Positions 15,828 through 24,800 of a stretch of 64,000 bases of DNA are shown here, one piece after another. The position numbers and the translations under genes were made by a program. The notes beneath the pieces were generated by a model that did no database searches, was not told the DNA's origin, and saw nothing but the letters and a program-made list of their open reading frames with translations. Every line of letters starts with the position of its first letter. The stretch's first letter is position 1. Source of the stretch: Candidatus Sulfotelmatobacter kueseliae (lineage in GTDB: Bacteria > Acidobacteriota > Terriglobia > Terriglobales > Acidobacteriaceae); contig OMOD01000159.1 of the NCBI GenBank assembly GCA_900290255.1, forward strand, positions 1-64,000. The letters run 5' to 3'.

Positions 15828-16649
15828 ATGCGCGCGATTTTGACATTGTTGCTGATTTCGGGGATGGCGTTCGCGCAGGCGGCGGAGACGGCAAAGCCGG
15901 CGGATACTCCGGTTCCGGCTGCGGGTGCGGCTCCGGCTCAATCCTCCGGTACGGCTGCGATGCCGGCACAGGCCACTGGTGCCGCCCCGGCGGCTGCCGC
16001 GACTCCGGCCCAAGCGGCCGAGCAACCGGCCGCATCGTCAAATCCTAACGCCGGGGTGATTCCCGCCGGGTCGAAGATTCCACTGTTGTTGAAGCAGGCG
16101 ATCTCGACCAAGAATGCGCGCGAGGGCGACGCGGTTTATGCCGAGACGGCGTTTCCGTTCGTTCTGAACGAGCGCGTCCTGGTGCCGGCAGGGACTTACA
16201 TCCAGGGCAGGATTGAGCACGCCGAGCCCGCGGGGCGATCGAAAAAGCGCGCGGAGATTCTGATTCACTTTACTTCGATGATCTATCCGAGCGGGTATAC
16301 CCTGATGCTGCCGGGGACGATCGAGAACACGCCGGGGGCGGACGACAAGGGAGTGAAAGACAGCGAAGGGACGATCCAGCAGGATAAGGATACGAGCAAG
16401 AGAGTTGAAGACGCGGCCAAGGGCGCGGCGGTGGGAGGCACGGTGGGGAGCATCGGCGGGGCAGCGGCCGGCGGCTTCAATGGGGCGCGGATCGGTGGAC
16501 TCGCCGGAATCGCGGGCGGAGTGGCTTGGGCGTTGCTCAAGCACGGTCCGGAGCTGAAGCTGGAGGTGGGCACCTCGATTGAAATGGAAATTCAACGCGA
16601 CATCCCCGTGGACATGAGCCGGACTCAGGTGGCAAGCGCACGGCCATAG
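15828..16649 (+). CDS. exported TrbI/VirB10-beta-domain-like protein
   Basis: The protein has 273 residues. A signal peptide (RAILTLLLISGMAFAQA) is followed by about 50 residues of Ala/Pro low complexity. A beta-rich module at about 75-165 (VIPAGSKIPLLLKQAISTKNAREGD, VPAGTYIQGRI) resembles the C-terminal barrel of TrbI/VirB10 proteins. A Gly/Ala-rich helical segment near 205-240 (GAAVGGTVGSIGGAAAGG) looks membrane-active or glycine-zipper-like. No conjugation or secretion genes are nearby, so a general envelope role is more likely than type IV secretion. An AGGTGCAGG-like Shine-Dalgarno precedes the ATG. Function is unknown. Confidence 0.7.
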   Translation: MRAILTLLLISGMAFAQAAETAKPADTPVPAAGAAPAQSSGTAAMPAQATGAAPAAAATPAQAAEQPAASSNPNAGVIPAGSKIPLLLKQAISTKNAREGDAVYAETAFPFVLNERVLVPAGTYIQGRIEHAEPAGRSKKRAEILIHFTSMIYPSGYTLMLPGTIENTPGADDKGVKDSEGTIQQDKDTSKRVEDAAKGAAVGGTVGSIGGAAAGGFNGARIGGLAGIAGGVAWALLKHGPELKLEVGTSIEMEIQRDIPVDMSRTQVASARP

Positions 16650-16680
16650 GGGCTCCCAAAATCCAAATTGTCGGCCAAGG

Positions 16681-16730
16681 CTGTCGAGCTGCGCTCGACC
16701 GGACAGCCGAGGGCGGCTGTCCCCACATGG
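16681..16730 (+). repeat. B-type double hairpin copy 2
   Basis: GTCGAGC tgcg GCTCGAC, then GGACAGCC gaggg GGCTGTCC, ending ccccacatgg. It lies between the TrbI-like gene and the slipin gene. Confidence 0.78.
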
Positions 16731-16866
16731 CATCCGCGACTACCCACTGTGATCCTCCCGCATCAAGCCAAGCAACCTGCCGGAGGCGATTTGCGCGCCG
16801 GCTTTTTGCGGCTGCTATACAATCCGCGATAGGGGCATTGTCGGCGCTCCCGAAGGGAAGGCATCC

Positions 16867-17658
16867 ATGCCGCAAGTATTAGGTGGATTCACCACAATCA
16901 TCATTGTCATCGTCGTCATTTACATCCTCAGTTCCATCAAGATTCTCGCCGAATATGAGCGCGGGGTGATTTTCCGGCTGGGGCGGCTGCTGCCTGCGGC
17001 CAAAGGACCGGGAATCATTCTGGTATTCGCTCCCATAGACCGCATGGTGCGAGTGTCGCTGCGGCAGGAGGCGCTGGAGGTGCCTCCGCAGGACATCATT
17101 ACCCGCGACAACGTCACGTTGAAAGTTAACGCCGTTATCTTCCTGCGCGTGATCGAGCCGCGCAAGGCGGTGGTGGAAGTTTCCAATTACGTTTACCAGA
17201 CGTCGCAGTTTGCGCAGACTACGCTGCGGTCGGTGCTGGGCGAGCAGGAACTCGACGAACTGCTGGCACATCGCGACAAGATCAATCTGCGGCTGCAGAG
17301 CATCCTTGATACGCACACTTCGCCGTGGGGCGTGAAAGTCACCAACGTCGAAGTCAAGCAGGTGGACCTGAACGAGACGATGGTCCGTGCCATGGCGAAG
17401 CAGGCCGAGGCGGAACGCGAAAAGCGCTCGAAGATCATCCATTCCGAAGGCGAATTCTCGGCGGCGCAGCGGCTGGTGGATGCAGCGCACCTGTTGTCGA
17501 GCGAGCCGGTCAGCGTGCAACTGCGTTACTTGCAGACTCTGACTGAGATCGGCGTGGAAAAGAATACGACGGTCGTGTTCCCGGTGCCGGTGGACTTTTT
17601 CTCAGGGATTCAGAAGCTGCTGGCGCCGCCCGCGGCTTCAACGACGCCGAAGGGGTAG
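16867..17658 (+). CDS. slipin (stomatin/prohibitin-type SPFH protein)
   Basis: The protein has 263 residues. An N-terminal membrane hairpin or helix (IIIVIVVIYILSSIKIL, about 10-27) is followed by an SPFH domain opening EYERGVIFRLGRL, with the conserved APIDRMVRVSLRQEALEVP and QDIITRDNVTLKVNAV blocks. A C-terminal helical stretch rich in Ala, Glu and Arg (about 175-215) should oligomerise. Slipins form membrane microdomain scaffolds and often pair with an NfeD protease-like partner. No NfeD gene is adjacent here. Length and sequence are typical of bacterial slipins (YbbK/SlpA type). Confidence 0.92.
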   Translation: MPQVLGGFTTIIIVIVVIYILSSIKILAEYERGVIFRLGRLLPAAKGPGIILVFAPIDRMVRVSLRQEALEVPPQDIITRDNVTLKVNAVIFLRVIEPRKAVVEVSNYVYQTSQFAQTTLRSVLGEQELDELLAHRDKINLRLQSILDTHTSPWGVKVTNVEVKQVDLNETMVRAMAKQAEAEREKRSKIIHSEGEFSAAQRLVDAAHLLSSEPVSVQLRYLQTLTEIGVEKNTTVVFPVPVDFFSGIQKLLAPPAASTTPKG

Positions 17659-17827
17659 GAAGGTTTCACGTTATCTCGCGGACGCGGTCCGGTCCGTCAG
17701 GGTGTCATTTCGAGCGGAACGGGGAATCTGCTTCTGGCCGCGAATGAAGGCCAGGTTTCTCGCGCCGGGGCGCTGGCATGACAAAGAGCGTTTTGCGTGG
17801 TTGCGCCGCCGAATTGGGATGTGAACT

Positions 17828-18442
17828 ATGACTTCGTCGGAAGATACTGAAATCACACTGGGAACCGGGAAGCTGCTGGCGTTGTTCTTTTCCCTGGTGG
17901 CAGTTTGCGCGGCGTTTTTCGCCATTGGCTATTCGCTGGGACGCAAGTCCGAACCGTCGATCGCCAATGCCAGCACGGCCGCAGTGCCGCAGCCGGCTCC
18001 GGTGGCGGGCAAAGCGGGTTCGTCCCCGACGGCAGCGCCGCCCATGACGTTCTACAAGGCGGTTGAGCAGAAGGACGCCAACCCTGAACTGGCGCCGGCG
18101 GCGCAAGCGAAACCAGAAACGACCGCCCCGCCCGCGAATGCGAATGCGGCTGCGAATTCGAATCCGGCGCAAACGCCGCCCGCGAACGCCGGGGACTCGA
18201 CGACAACTCTTCCAACCGGGGGATATCTGGTGCAGGTGGCCGCCGTCACCAAACAGGAGGACGCTGACGCCCTGGTGGATGCGCTGAAGAAGAAAGATTA
18301 TCCGGCCTTTGTGGCGGCGCAGCAGTCCACGAGCGACAAGTTTTTTCGCGTGCAGGTGGGGCCATATGCGGACATCAAGGACGCTGAAGCCATGCGCACG
18401 CGGCTGACCGGGGACGGGTACAACCCCATTGTGAAAAAATAA
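17828..18442 (+). CDS. SPOR-domain membrane protein
   Basis: The protein has 204 residues with a short cytoplasmic N-terminus and one transmembrane helix (about 13-35, ending GYSLGRK). A long Ala/Pro/Asn-rich periplasmic linker follows, then a SPOR domain at about 135-204 (GGYLVQVAAVTKQEDADALVDALKKKDYPAFV ... FFRVQVGPYADIKDAEAMRTRL). SPOR domains bind denuded septal glycan strands, so a division or cell-wall role is likely. The architecture matches FtsN/DedD-like proteins, without further recognisable domains. The ATG at 17828 gives the natural cytoplasmic leader. No operon partner is evident. Confidence 0.88.
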   Translation: MTSSEDTEITLGTGKLLALFFSLVAVCAAFFAIGYSLGRKSEPSIANASTAAVPQPAPVAGKAGSSPTAAPPMTFYKAVEQKDANPELAPAAQAKPETTAPPANANAAANSNPAQTPPANAGDSTTTLPTGGYLVQVAAVTKQEDADALVDALKKKDYPAFVAAQQSTSDKFFRVQVGPYADIKDAEAMRTRLTGDGYNPIVKK

Positions 18443-18450
18443 GGCTCCGC

Positions 18451-18484
18451 GGATTGGACAGCCGAGGGCGGCTGTCCCCACATC
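18451..18484 (+). repeat. B-type hairpin, second stem only
   Basis: GGACAGCC gaggg GGCTGTCC ccacat. The first palindrome is missing. It sits just after the SPOR gene stop. Confidence 0.65.
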
Positions 18485-18537
18485 AGGACTTCTCCCACAT
18501 TGACACCCATCAATTTCCGCGCTATTCCTAAGTTAAC

Positions 18538-18855
18538 ATGCCCGACGACGACTCATCGCTTAACCGGGCGCTCGACGCCATTGCCGATCGGACGCGGCGG
18601 CGGATTCTGCGGGCTCTGAAAGAGGGTCCCGTTGCCGCCCGGGGTGCCGCAAAGGGCAGCGCCATGGGGCCGTGTTTATGCGCCGGAGATATTGAAGAGC
18701 GGGTTCAACTTTCCCAGCCAACCATATCTCACCATATGGCCATTCTGACCAAGGCGGGGCTGGTCGAGGCGACCAAGCAAGGCCAGTGGCGCTGGTATCG
18801 GCGCAATGAGAAGGGCATCCGGCAGATGGTGAAAAGGCTGCGGGGCAAGCTGTAG
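18538..18855 (+). CDS. ArsR/SmtB-family transcriptional regulator
   Basis: The 105-residue winged-helix protein opens LNRALDAIADRTRRRILRALKEGP. The recognition helix is LSQPTISHHMAILTKAGLV and the wing is GQWRWYRRN. A segment between the first helices (VAARGAAKGSAMGPCLCAGDIEE) carries two cysteines (CLC) that could bind metal or act as a redox switch, but the classical CxCxxC arrangement is not present. It lies upstream of, and convergent with, the efflux operon at 19009-22806. No operator could be identified. Confidence 0.85.
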   Translation: MPDDDSSLNRALDAIADRTRRRILRALKEGPVAARGAAKGSAMGPCLCAGDIEERVQLSQPTISHHMAILTKAGLVEATKQGQWRWYRRNEKGIRQMVKRLRGKL

Positions 18856-18864
18856 GTTTTCCCT

Positions 18865-18995
18865 CAGCGGCTAAAGCCGCAAGCGAGAGGGGCGTTAATC
18901 GCAGCGCTGAAGCGCTGCGCCACCCAGAATCCCACCAGGGCTGAAGCCCAGAAGACTCGGGGGCTGACGCGGCGCTGAAGCGCCGCTCTTCCACG
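18865..18995 (+). repeat. cluster of GCxGAAGC-type palindromes
   Basis: Consecutive small hairpins are seen: agcggctaaagccgcaagc, agcgctgaagcgct, gggctgaagccc, ggcgctgaagcgcc. They fill the space between the ArsR gene and the TolC gene, which converge. They could terminate both transcripts, but there is no T-tract. Confidence 0.55.
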
Positions 18996-19008
18996 GATGT
19001 CCCCGGCG

Positions 19009-20364
19009 CTACGGTGTTTCCAGCGCCCACTTCTCCAAGTCTCCGGTGGAGCGAAGCAGGCCGAGTTGCGCCCGCTGCAACTGGAACGTCACGTCCTGCA
19101 AGGCGATGAAGCGCTCGCTGGCCTGGGAGCGGGCGTCGTCGAGATCATGGAGGTTGGCGGTACCGGCGCCCATGCGGGTGTGGACGGCGGCCAGGCTCTT
19201 CTGGGCGATTTCGTATTCCAGTTCCGCCACGTCGCGCGCGGCCTGCATCTGAGCTACGGAGCGCTGCCAGCGCAGAGTCTCCTCCGAGACCTGGTTCTTG
19301 GCGGCTTCGGCCTGCTTGCTGGCTTTCAGGGCGTCGGCGTCGGCGGCCTGGGCGCGGGCGCGTTGCGCGGCGCTGAAGAACGGAAAGCGGATGGACACGC
19401 CGATAGTGGCGTTGTTCTGGTGGAAGCTGCCGGTTGGACAAAGGAATGTCCCCAACGACACCGTGCAGGGCTTCTCCGGGATGTAATAGTTCTGGAAGTT
19501 GTTGAAGGTGGAGAGCAGAGCATACTGCGCAGCGAAATCGAAGCTGGGCCAGAAGGCGCGGTGCTCTCCCTGGGCACGCAGGTATTGCGCGCGGGCGTGC
19601 TCCACGGCCGCCTGAACGGAGGGATTCGCGTCAGTGGCGCGGGTTGAGACGGAGTCGTCCTGAGGCAAAGCGGGAAAGCCGGGCAGACCATCGGGTTCGG
19701 TCTGAATGTCGGCCGCAGGAAGGCCGGTAAGCTTGGAGAGATGTTCGCGCAGCACGTCGGCTGAACCTTGCGCCTCGACCACGCGCTCGTGGATGCGCGC
19801 CACTGAGAGGCGGGCGCGGGTTCCGTCCAGTTCGCTGTCGACCCCCTCTTTCACGCGTTCGGCAACGGCGGTCTGCATCTTGCCGGCTTCCGCTTCGGTT
19901 TCCTGCAGCCGGGAGAGGCGCTGTTCCCACTTGGCGAGGTCGGCGTAGCTCAGAACTGCATCCTGGATGATCTGGTTGCGCTCGTCTTTCTTTTTGAGAG
20001 ACGCGACGGTGGATTCGATTTGTGCTGCTTTCAGGAAGCCGCTCAGTCCGGGATTGAACAAGACAGATTGCGTGTTGAGATTGAACAGCGACGGCGCCGA
20101 GCCCTCGAGTCCGAGAGGAAAGCCGTAGGAATATCCAATACCTGCACCGGTGGACAGCTGGGGGATGTAGTTATTGCGCAATTCGCGATAGCCGGCGGCG
20201 GCGCGCTGCTCGTCGGCGGCCGCAATGGCGGAGCCGGTGGCATGAACCAAAGCAAGCTCGACGATCCGTTTGAGAGAGACAGGTTCGGCCACGAGTGAAG
20301 AGGGAACTAACAGGACCGTCAGAATCCATTTAGCGCGGTGCGCACCACGGCAGGGGTTTTTCAT
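19009..20364 (-). CDS. TolC-family outer-membrane efflux protein
   Basis: The protein has 451 residues with a signal peptide (about 9-27, ending SLVAEP). The sequence then shows the repeated long alpha-helical coiled-coil segments of outer-membrane efflux ducts. The first repeat is LKRIVELALVHATGSAIAAADEQRAAAGYRELRNNYIPQLSTGAGIGYSYG and the second is LRAQGEHRAFWPSFDFAAQYALL ... VSIRFPFFSAAQRARAQAADADALKAS. It forms a trimeric channel working with an adaptor and an inner-membrane pump. The ATG at 20364 was preferred over an upstream frame extension because GGAAGGG lies 6 nt upstream and the signal peptide begins there. It is the last gene of the adaptor-TPR-TolC operon. Confidence 0.88.
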   Translation of the reverse strand: MKNPCRGAHRAKWILTVLLVPSSLVAEPVSLKRIVELALVHATGSAIAAADEQRAAAGYRELRNNYIPQLSTGAGIGYSYGFPLGLEGSAPSLFNLNTQSVLFNPGLSGFLKAAQIESTVASLKKKDERNQIIQDAVLSYADLAKWEQRLSRLQETEAEAGKMQTAVAERVKEGVDSELDGTRARLSVARIHERVVEAQGSADVLREHLSKLTGLPAADIQTEPDGLPGFPALPQDDSVSTRATDANPSVQAAVEHARAQYLRAQGEHRAFWPSFDFAAQYALLSTFNNFQNYYIPEKPCTVSLGTFLCPTGSFHQNNATIGVSIRFPFFSAAQRARAQAADADALKASKQAEAAKNQVSEETLRWQRSVAQMQAARDVAELEYEIAQKSLAAVHTRMGAGTANLHDLDDARSQASERFIALQDVTFQLQRAQLGLLRSTGDLEKWALETP

Positions 20365-20435
20365 TGCGTCCCTTCCAAAGTGATCTGGAAATGATCTGAA
20401 CAATTAAATGCCAGCTCGATTCTAAATGCGAAGCT

Positions 20436-20485
20436 TCTCCCACCCTAACGTCGCAAAGAACGCGACGTTAGGATGGGGCACCCGC
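20436..20485 (+). repeat. VSH copy 10
   Basis: Stem CTAACGTCGC / GCGACGTTAG with loop aaagaac. Tandem with copy 11. Confidence 0.82.
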
Positions 20486-20558
20486 CAAAATCCCCACTTC
20501 TCGCAAAACCGGCGAGAAGTGGGGCACCCACGCGGACGTTACGGTGTGGGGCACCCGC
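20486..20558 (+). repeat. VSH copy 11 plus a right half-copy
   Basis: Stem CTTCTCGC / GCGAGAAG, loop aaaacc. A right arm only (gtgtggggcacccgcc) follows at 20543-20558. The array separates the TolC and TPR genes. Confidence 0.8.
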
Positions 20559-20571
20559 CTTTGCAGCAGGA

Positions 20572-21564
20572 TCAAGGCTCGACTCGTTTCAAGTCCTCCT
20601 GGGCGCGGGCGTAGTTGTGAGCGAGGGCCAGAGCGGCACGGTATTCTGCAGCGGCGGCGGCGCGGTCTCCCTGCTTTTCCAGTAACTCGCCCAGCAGATC
20701 ATGCGCCTTGAACGCAGGTCCCTCTTCGACCGGAGACGAAAGATAACGGCGCAGCAGGCGTATCGCAAGGGGAAAGTCGCGGCCGGCGCGCAGCAGCACG
20801 CTGGCGCTGTCCCGCAAGGCCTCGCGCTGTTCGAGCGGAACCGATTCGAAGTTATGCAAAACTCGCTCCATATCGTCCAGGCGGTTGTTGCGGAGAAGAA
20901 GACCAGCGAGGTCAACCCAGGAGCGGCCCAGAGACTGATTGGCAGCGATGGCGGCGCGATATTCGCGTTCCGCCGAAGCGATGTCATGGTTTTTCGCGGC
21001 AATGCGAGCGGCAATCCAATGCGCCATAGCGGGATTGAGTGGCGCGATGGCATCGGCCTGGGCACGAGCCTTATCCTGGCCGCCGCCGACAATGCCCGGC
21101 GCTTCGAGATAGAACTCGGCGAGGTCGGCGCGAGCTCCCCAGTTTTGGGAATCTAATTCCACCGCTCGCTCAAAGGCGGTGCGGACTTTTTTCGCCAAGC
21201 CTGCTGCGGACCAGACTCCGGCGTGGTCGGCTTTTTCTCCGTAAATTCGCCCTAGCCAGAGCTGATAAAGGCTGCTCTCGGGAGCAAGATTGCGAGCGCG
21301 CTCGCAGGCGGGAATACCACGGTCCCATTCTTCCAGCATGAAGTAGGCGCGGCAGAGCAGATTGAATGAGGCTGCGTCGGTGGGGGAGTGGCTGAGCTGC
21401 TGCTCGAGAGTTTGAATGGCGTCGTCCACGCGGCCAGCCGCCAGCAATTCTTTGGGCGAGGGAGTCGCAGACACTGGGCCGAGCGCAAGGGCGATAAACA
21501 CCGCCGGAAGCAACCACCGCCTGAACCAAAAGCAGCGCCCCGATTGCACCGCGGACCTCATCAC
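20572..21564 (-). CDS. exported TPR-repeat protein in an efflux operon
   Basis: The protein has 330 residues. An N-terminal signal or anchor (WLLPAVFIALALGPVSATP) is followed by TPR-type helical pairs across about residues 38-325, such as ASFNLLCRAYFMLEEWDRGIPACERARNLAPES and ASAEREYRAAIAANQSLGRSWVDLAGLLL. Its start codon overlaps the stop of the upstream adaptor gene, so the two are translationally coupled. It stands where an ABC or RND inner-membrane component would be expected. TPR proteins act as scaffolds; a role in assembling the efflux complex is inference. No enzymatic motif is seen. Confidence 0.8.
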   Translation of the reverse strand: MMRSAVQSGRCFWFRRWLLPAVFIALALGPVSATPSPKELLAAGRVDDAIQTLEQQLSHSPTDAASFNLLCRAYFMLEEWDRGIPACERARNLAPESSLYQLWLGRIYGEKADHAGVWSAAGLAKKVRTAFERAVELDSQNWGARADLAEFYLEAPGIVGGGQDKARAQADAIAPLNPAMAHWIAARIAAKNHDIASAEREYRAAIAANQSLGRSWVDLAGLLLRNNRLDDMERVLHNFESVPLEQREALRDSASVLLRAGRDFPLAIRLLRRYLSSPVEEGPAFKAHDLLGELLEKQGDRAAAAAEYRAALALAHNYARAQEDLKRVEP

Positions 21565-22806
21565 TCAGGGCACCACCTTGACTGCGGCACCATCGAACAG
21601 AGGCTTGGACTCTTCGGCCGGTAAAGCGACTTCCGCGCCCTCCTCGAGACCGGCAGTGATTTCCACCAGGGTGAGATTCTGCAGCGAGATCTCGACCGGT
21701 TGGCGTTTCAGGTGGTCACCAACGATCCGGTAGACATAGGTCTTATTGTCGTCAGTATGGAGGGCGTCGCGCCGCAGGGTCAGGACTCCGGCGTGCTCGG
21801 CGGCTACGATGGTAACTCCGACATTGACGTTGGGCAGCAAGCGCAAATCGTGGTTATCCACGGTGCAGGTGATCTCGCCGACATTTCTGGAAAGATGCAG
21901 CTTGACGGTCGAGGGAACGGTGGTCACGGTGGCGGTCCAGACGCGTCCAGGGACAGCGTCCCAGGTGACCTCGACCTTTTCTCCGGGCTGGAGGCGGCCG
22001 ATATCAGGTTCGTCCACGTAAGCGCGAACCAGCACGCGAGAAAGATCCGCTTCCTGCAAAAGCAAGTCGCCGGCCTGGACGAAGGCTCCCGCCTTGACGG
22101 GCAGGGAATAGACGATGCCGTCGAAAGGCGCGCGGACGTTGGATTTGAGCAGGGCATCTTCGGCGGCATCATAGGCCGCCTCCGCTTCCGTGGTTTGGGA
22201 TTGGATCTTGGCAACTTCCGGCGGAGAGTAGCGGTCTTTCTTTTTTTGTTCGGCGAGGTGAAGGTCGGCTTGGGCACGGCGCAGAGTATCTTCCGCGACG
22301 CGAACCTCGCCGGGCGAGGAGGCGCCTTCCTGTTGCAAGTGGCGGAGGGCATCGAGATTCCGCTGAGCTGCATCGCGCGCGCTGCGGGCCTTCACCAGTT
22401 GCGCGTTCAGGGTGAGGACCTCTTCTTGTGTGCCCCCGGTTTTCAGTTCGGACTGATCGGCTTGGGCGGCTTTGATCTGGGCCTGCGCCTTGGCTGCCTG
22501 GGAGCGGATGTCGGCGTCGTCGAGTTGCAGCAGGAGTTGGCCCTTGCGCACGTGGTCGCCTTCCTTCACCAGCAGGCGTTTCACGGTGGTCGCGATGGGC
22601 GCGTGCGCCTCGAAATTCAGAATGGGCTCAATCTTGCCGTTGGTCGAGACCAGACTGCGAATAGGACCGCGCTCGACTTTGGCTGCGTACACCTTCAGAG
22701 GAGGAGTGTGGAACAGGGAATAAAGCAGGGCCACGACCAGCACGGCGAGCACGGGCCAAATCCATCGCCGGCGGGACGGTGGGTTCGAATTGTTGGTCAA
22801 GGCCAA
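21565..22806 (-). CDS. HlyD/RND-type periplasmic adaptor (membrane fusion protein)
   Basis: The protein has 413 residues. An N-terminal anchor (WIWPVLAVLVVALLYSLF, about 15-32) is followed by a first lipoyl half (EAHAPIATTVKRLLVKEGDHVRKGQLLLQLDD). A long coiled-coil hairpin comes next (about 100-200, rich in Ala/Gln/Lys), then the second lipoyl half (NVRAPFDGIVYSLPVKAGAFVQAGDLLLQ), a beta-barrel domain and a membrane-proximal domain. It links an inner-membrane transporter to TolC. It is the first gene of a three-gene minus-strand operon with the TPR and TolC genes, but no permease or ATPase is present up to the divergent queF. Confidence 0.9.
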   Translation of the reverse strand: MALTNNSNPPSRRRWIWPVLAVLVVALLYSLFHTPPLKVYAAKVERGPIRSLVSTNGKIEPILNFEAHAPIATTVKRLLVKEGDHVRKGQLLLQLDDADIRSQAAKAQAQIKAAQADQSELKTGGTQEEVLTLNAQLVKARSARDAAQRNLDALRHLQQEGASSPGEVRVAEDTLRRAQADLHLAEQKKKDRYSPPEVAKIQSQTTEAEAAYDAAEDALLKSNVRAPFDGIVYSLPVKAGAFVQAGDLLLQEADLSRVLVRAYVDEPDIGRLQPGEKVEVTWDAVPGRVWTATVTTVPSTVKLHLSRNVGEITCTVDNHDLRLLPNVNVGVTIVAAEHAGVLTLRRDALHTDDNKTYVYRIVGDHLKRQPVEISLQNLTLVEITAGLEEGAEVALPAEESKPLFDGAAVKVVP

Positions 22807-22962
22807 CCGGTTGTCTTTCAGGGTGCGGCAGGGATAAGTGTAAGTTGTAATTTACCACTGCCAGGGCTGCGGCAGATACAGGATGACGCGCCGGGCATGG
22901 TGCCTGTCTGGATGCGGACGGCCGGCTTCGGCGGCATGGGCGCTACCCGCTACAATAGCGGC

Positions 22963-23361
22963 ATGGCCAAATCCCCTCGTTACACGCCTCAACATGCGGC
23001 TGCCGGCCTCGATGCGAAATTTCCGGAAATCGAAACTTGGCCCAACCAGTTCCCGGGTTACGAAATCGTGGTGGACGATCCGGAGTTCACCTCGGTGTGT
23101 CCGAAGACCGGACTGCCGGATTTTGGCGTGCTGACGATTCGCTACATGCCCGATCAACACTGCCTGGAGTTGAAGTCGCTGAAGGAGTATCTGCACGCGT
23201 ATCGGAATCTGGGGATCTTTCAGGAGAACGTGGTGAACCGCGTTCTGGAAGATGTGGTGAAGTGGGCGAAACCGGTGTGGGCGGAAGTGAAGGGGGAGTT
23301 CCGGCCGCGGGGCGGAATCTCGACCACGATCGTGGCGAAGTGGCCGAGGCCAAAGAGCTGA
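22963..23361 (+). CDS. queF: NADPH-dependent 7-cyano-7-deazaguanine reductase (preQ0 reductase)
   Basis: QueF reduces the nitrile of preQ0 to preQ1 in queuosine biosynthesis, in the cytoplasm. The 132-residue length is that of the short, type I (YkvM-like) enzyme. The catalytic cysteine is in FTSVCPKTGLPDFG, and the QueF motif is seen as ELKSLKEYLHAYRN. C-terminal GGISTTIVAKWP is the usual ending. The same frame is open upstream to 21700 but that part is antisense to the adaptor gene. I chose the ATG at 22963, while the ATG at 22936 is an alternative. Neither has a clear Shine-Dalgarno. Other queuosine genes are not in the window. Confidence 0.93.
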   Translation: MAKSPRYTPQHAAAGLDAKFPEIETWPNQFPGYEIVVDDPEFTSVCPKTGLPDFGVLTIRYMPDQHCLELKSLKEYLHAYRNLGIFQENVVNRVLEDVVKWAKPVWAEVKGEFRPRGGISTTIVAKWPRPKS

Positions 23362-23491
23362 CCTCAGACCTCGGACTTCCGACCATAAGAATTCTGAGTC
23401 TTCTTCAGTCTTCGTTGACCACCGTCGACGTTCTGACTGAGGTCTGAGGTCCGACGGCTGAAGTCTCCTCCATGCTATATTCACTCGACCT

Positions 23492-24793
23492 GTGAACCCG
23501 TCCGATCTCCAACCGCGCACCGCATTGCTCGTCCTGACAGCGCTGAACCTGTTGAACTATGTGGACCGGAATGTGCTGTTCGCGGTGCAGCCGCTGGTGC
23601 AGGATGAATTTCACCTGAGCAACGCGCAGATTGGATATCTGACCAGCGCGTTTCTCGGCTTTTACATGATCGCCGCGCCGTTTGTAGGGCCGCTGGCGGA
23701 TCGCTACTCGCGCAAGCGGATTATCGTGGTGGGCGCGCTTTTCTGGAGCGGGCTGACGCTGCTCACGGCCGTGACGCACAACTACAGGGAATTGCTGGTC
23801 CGGCACACGCTGGTGGGGGTAGGCGAGGCGACGTTTGTCACGATTGCGCCCACTTTTGTAGCCGATCTGTTCCACGAGAACGTGCGCGGGCGAATTCTCG
23901 GTGTGTTTTATCTGGCGATCCCCGTGGGGTCGGCGGGGGGATATTTACTGGGCGGGTATCTGGCTCCGCACTATGGATGGAGATTTCCATTTTATATTGC
24001 GGCAGCTCCGGGGTTCGCGCTGGCCATAGCGGTTTTGTTCTTAAAGGAGCCGGAGCGGGGGCAATTTGATTCGACGAAAGACGTTGCAGAGGGTGATCTG
24101 CTGCCCGAAGGCTATAGAGCTAGCCTGGCGACGGCATTATTCCTCCGCATTTTCCTCTATGTGAGAAAGCTGCTTCTGCTGATCTTTGCTTTGCTGCGCA
24201 ATCCCGCGTTTCTGACCGCGACGCTGGGCATGGCGGCGATGACGTTCTCGCTGGGCGGCATTCAGGTGTGGATGCCGAAATTTCTGTTCAGCGAGCGGCA
24301 TTACACACTCGAAGCAGCCAATTTTGCTTTCGGCATCATCATCGTGGCGGATGGCATTCTGGCGGCGCTGGCCGGAGGATGGCTGGGCGACTATTTGCTG
24401 CCGCGCATGAAGAGTTCCTATTACCTGGTCTCGGCGGCCAGCATGCTGCTGGGCGTACCGATCATGATCGTGGCGCTGTTTGCCAGAGGATCAGCGATGA
24501 TGCCGGCGATCGCCGTGGCGGCGTTCTTTTTGCTGCTGAACACTGCTCCCCTGAATGCGGCGGTGATCAACTCCGTGGGAGCGCACATTCGCGCCACCGC
24601 CCTGGCGGTGAATATTTTCATCATCCACATTCTCGGCGACGTGCCTTCTCCGACCATGATGGGATGGGTGGCCGATAAGCGGTCGCTGCAGGCGGCGTTC
24701 ATTCTGCCCGTCATCGCCATGGGGATTTCGTCCGCCATACTGTTTTATGGGATGAAATTCGCGCCACCGGTGAAGCTTGGAGATGCGGGCTAA
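23492..24793 (+). CDS. MFS transporter (spinster-like)
   Basis: The 433-residue integral membrane protein has about 12 predicted helices. The MFS signature between helices 2 and 3 is visible as GPLADRYSRKRIIVVGALFWS. The N-terminal NLLNYVDRNVLFAVQPLVQDEF block is characteristic of the spinster-like subgroup, which includes organic-anion and sphingolipid transporters. A short cytoplasmic loop near residues 185-210 carries charged residues (KEPERGQFDSTKD). The start at 23492 is a non-ATG codon (GTG) just after a ctcgacct stretch. The substrate cannot be told from sequence. Confidence 0.9.
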   Translation: MNPSDLQPRTALLVLTALNLLNYVDRNVLFAVQPLVQDEFHLSNAQIGYLTSAFLGFYMIAAPFVGPLADRYSRKRIIVVGALFWSGLTLLTAVTHNYRELLVRHTLVGVGEATFVTIAPTFVADLFHENVRGRILGVFYLAIPVGSAGGYLLGGYLAPHYGWRFPFYIAAAPGFALAIAVLFLKEPERGQFDSTKDVAEGDLLPEGYRASLATALFLRIFLYVRKLLLLIFALLRNPAFLTATLGMAAMTFSLGGIQVWMPKFLFSERHYTLEAANFAFGIIIVADGILAALAGGWLGDYLLPRMKSSYYLVSAASMLLGVPIMIVALFARGSAMMPAIAVAAFFLLLNTAPLNAAVINSVGAHIRATALAVNIFIIHILGDVPSPTMMGWVADKRSLQAAFILPVIAMGISSAILFYGMKFAPPVKLGDAG

Positions 24794-24800
24794 GACAACA

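Noticed and set aside
15828-16649. Type IV secretion component
   Set aside because: Only a TrbI-like barrel is seen and no other secretion gene is nearby.
21700-22962. 421-codon upstream extension of queF
   Set aside because: It is antisense to the adaptor gene; only the last 132 codons match QueF.
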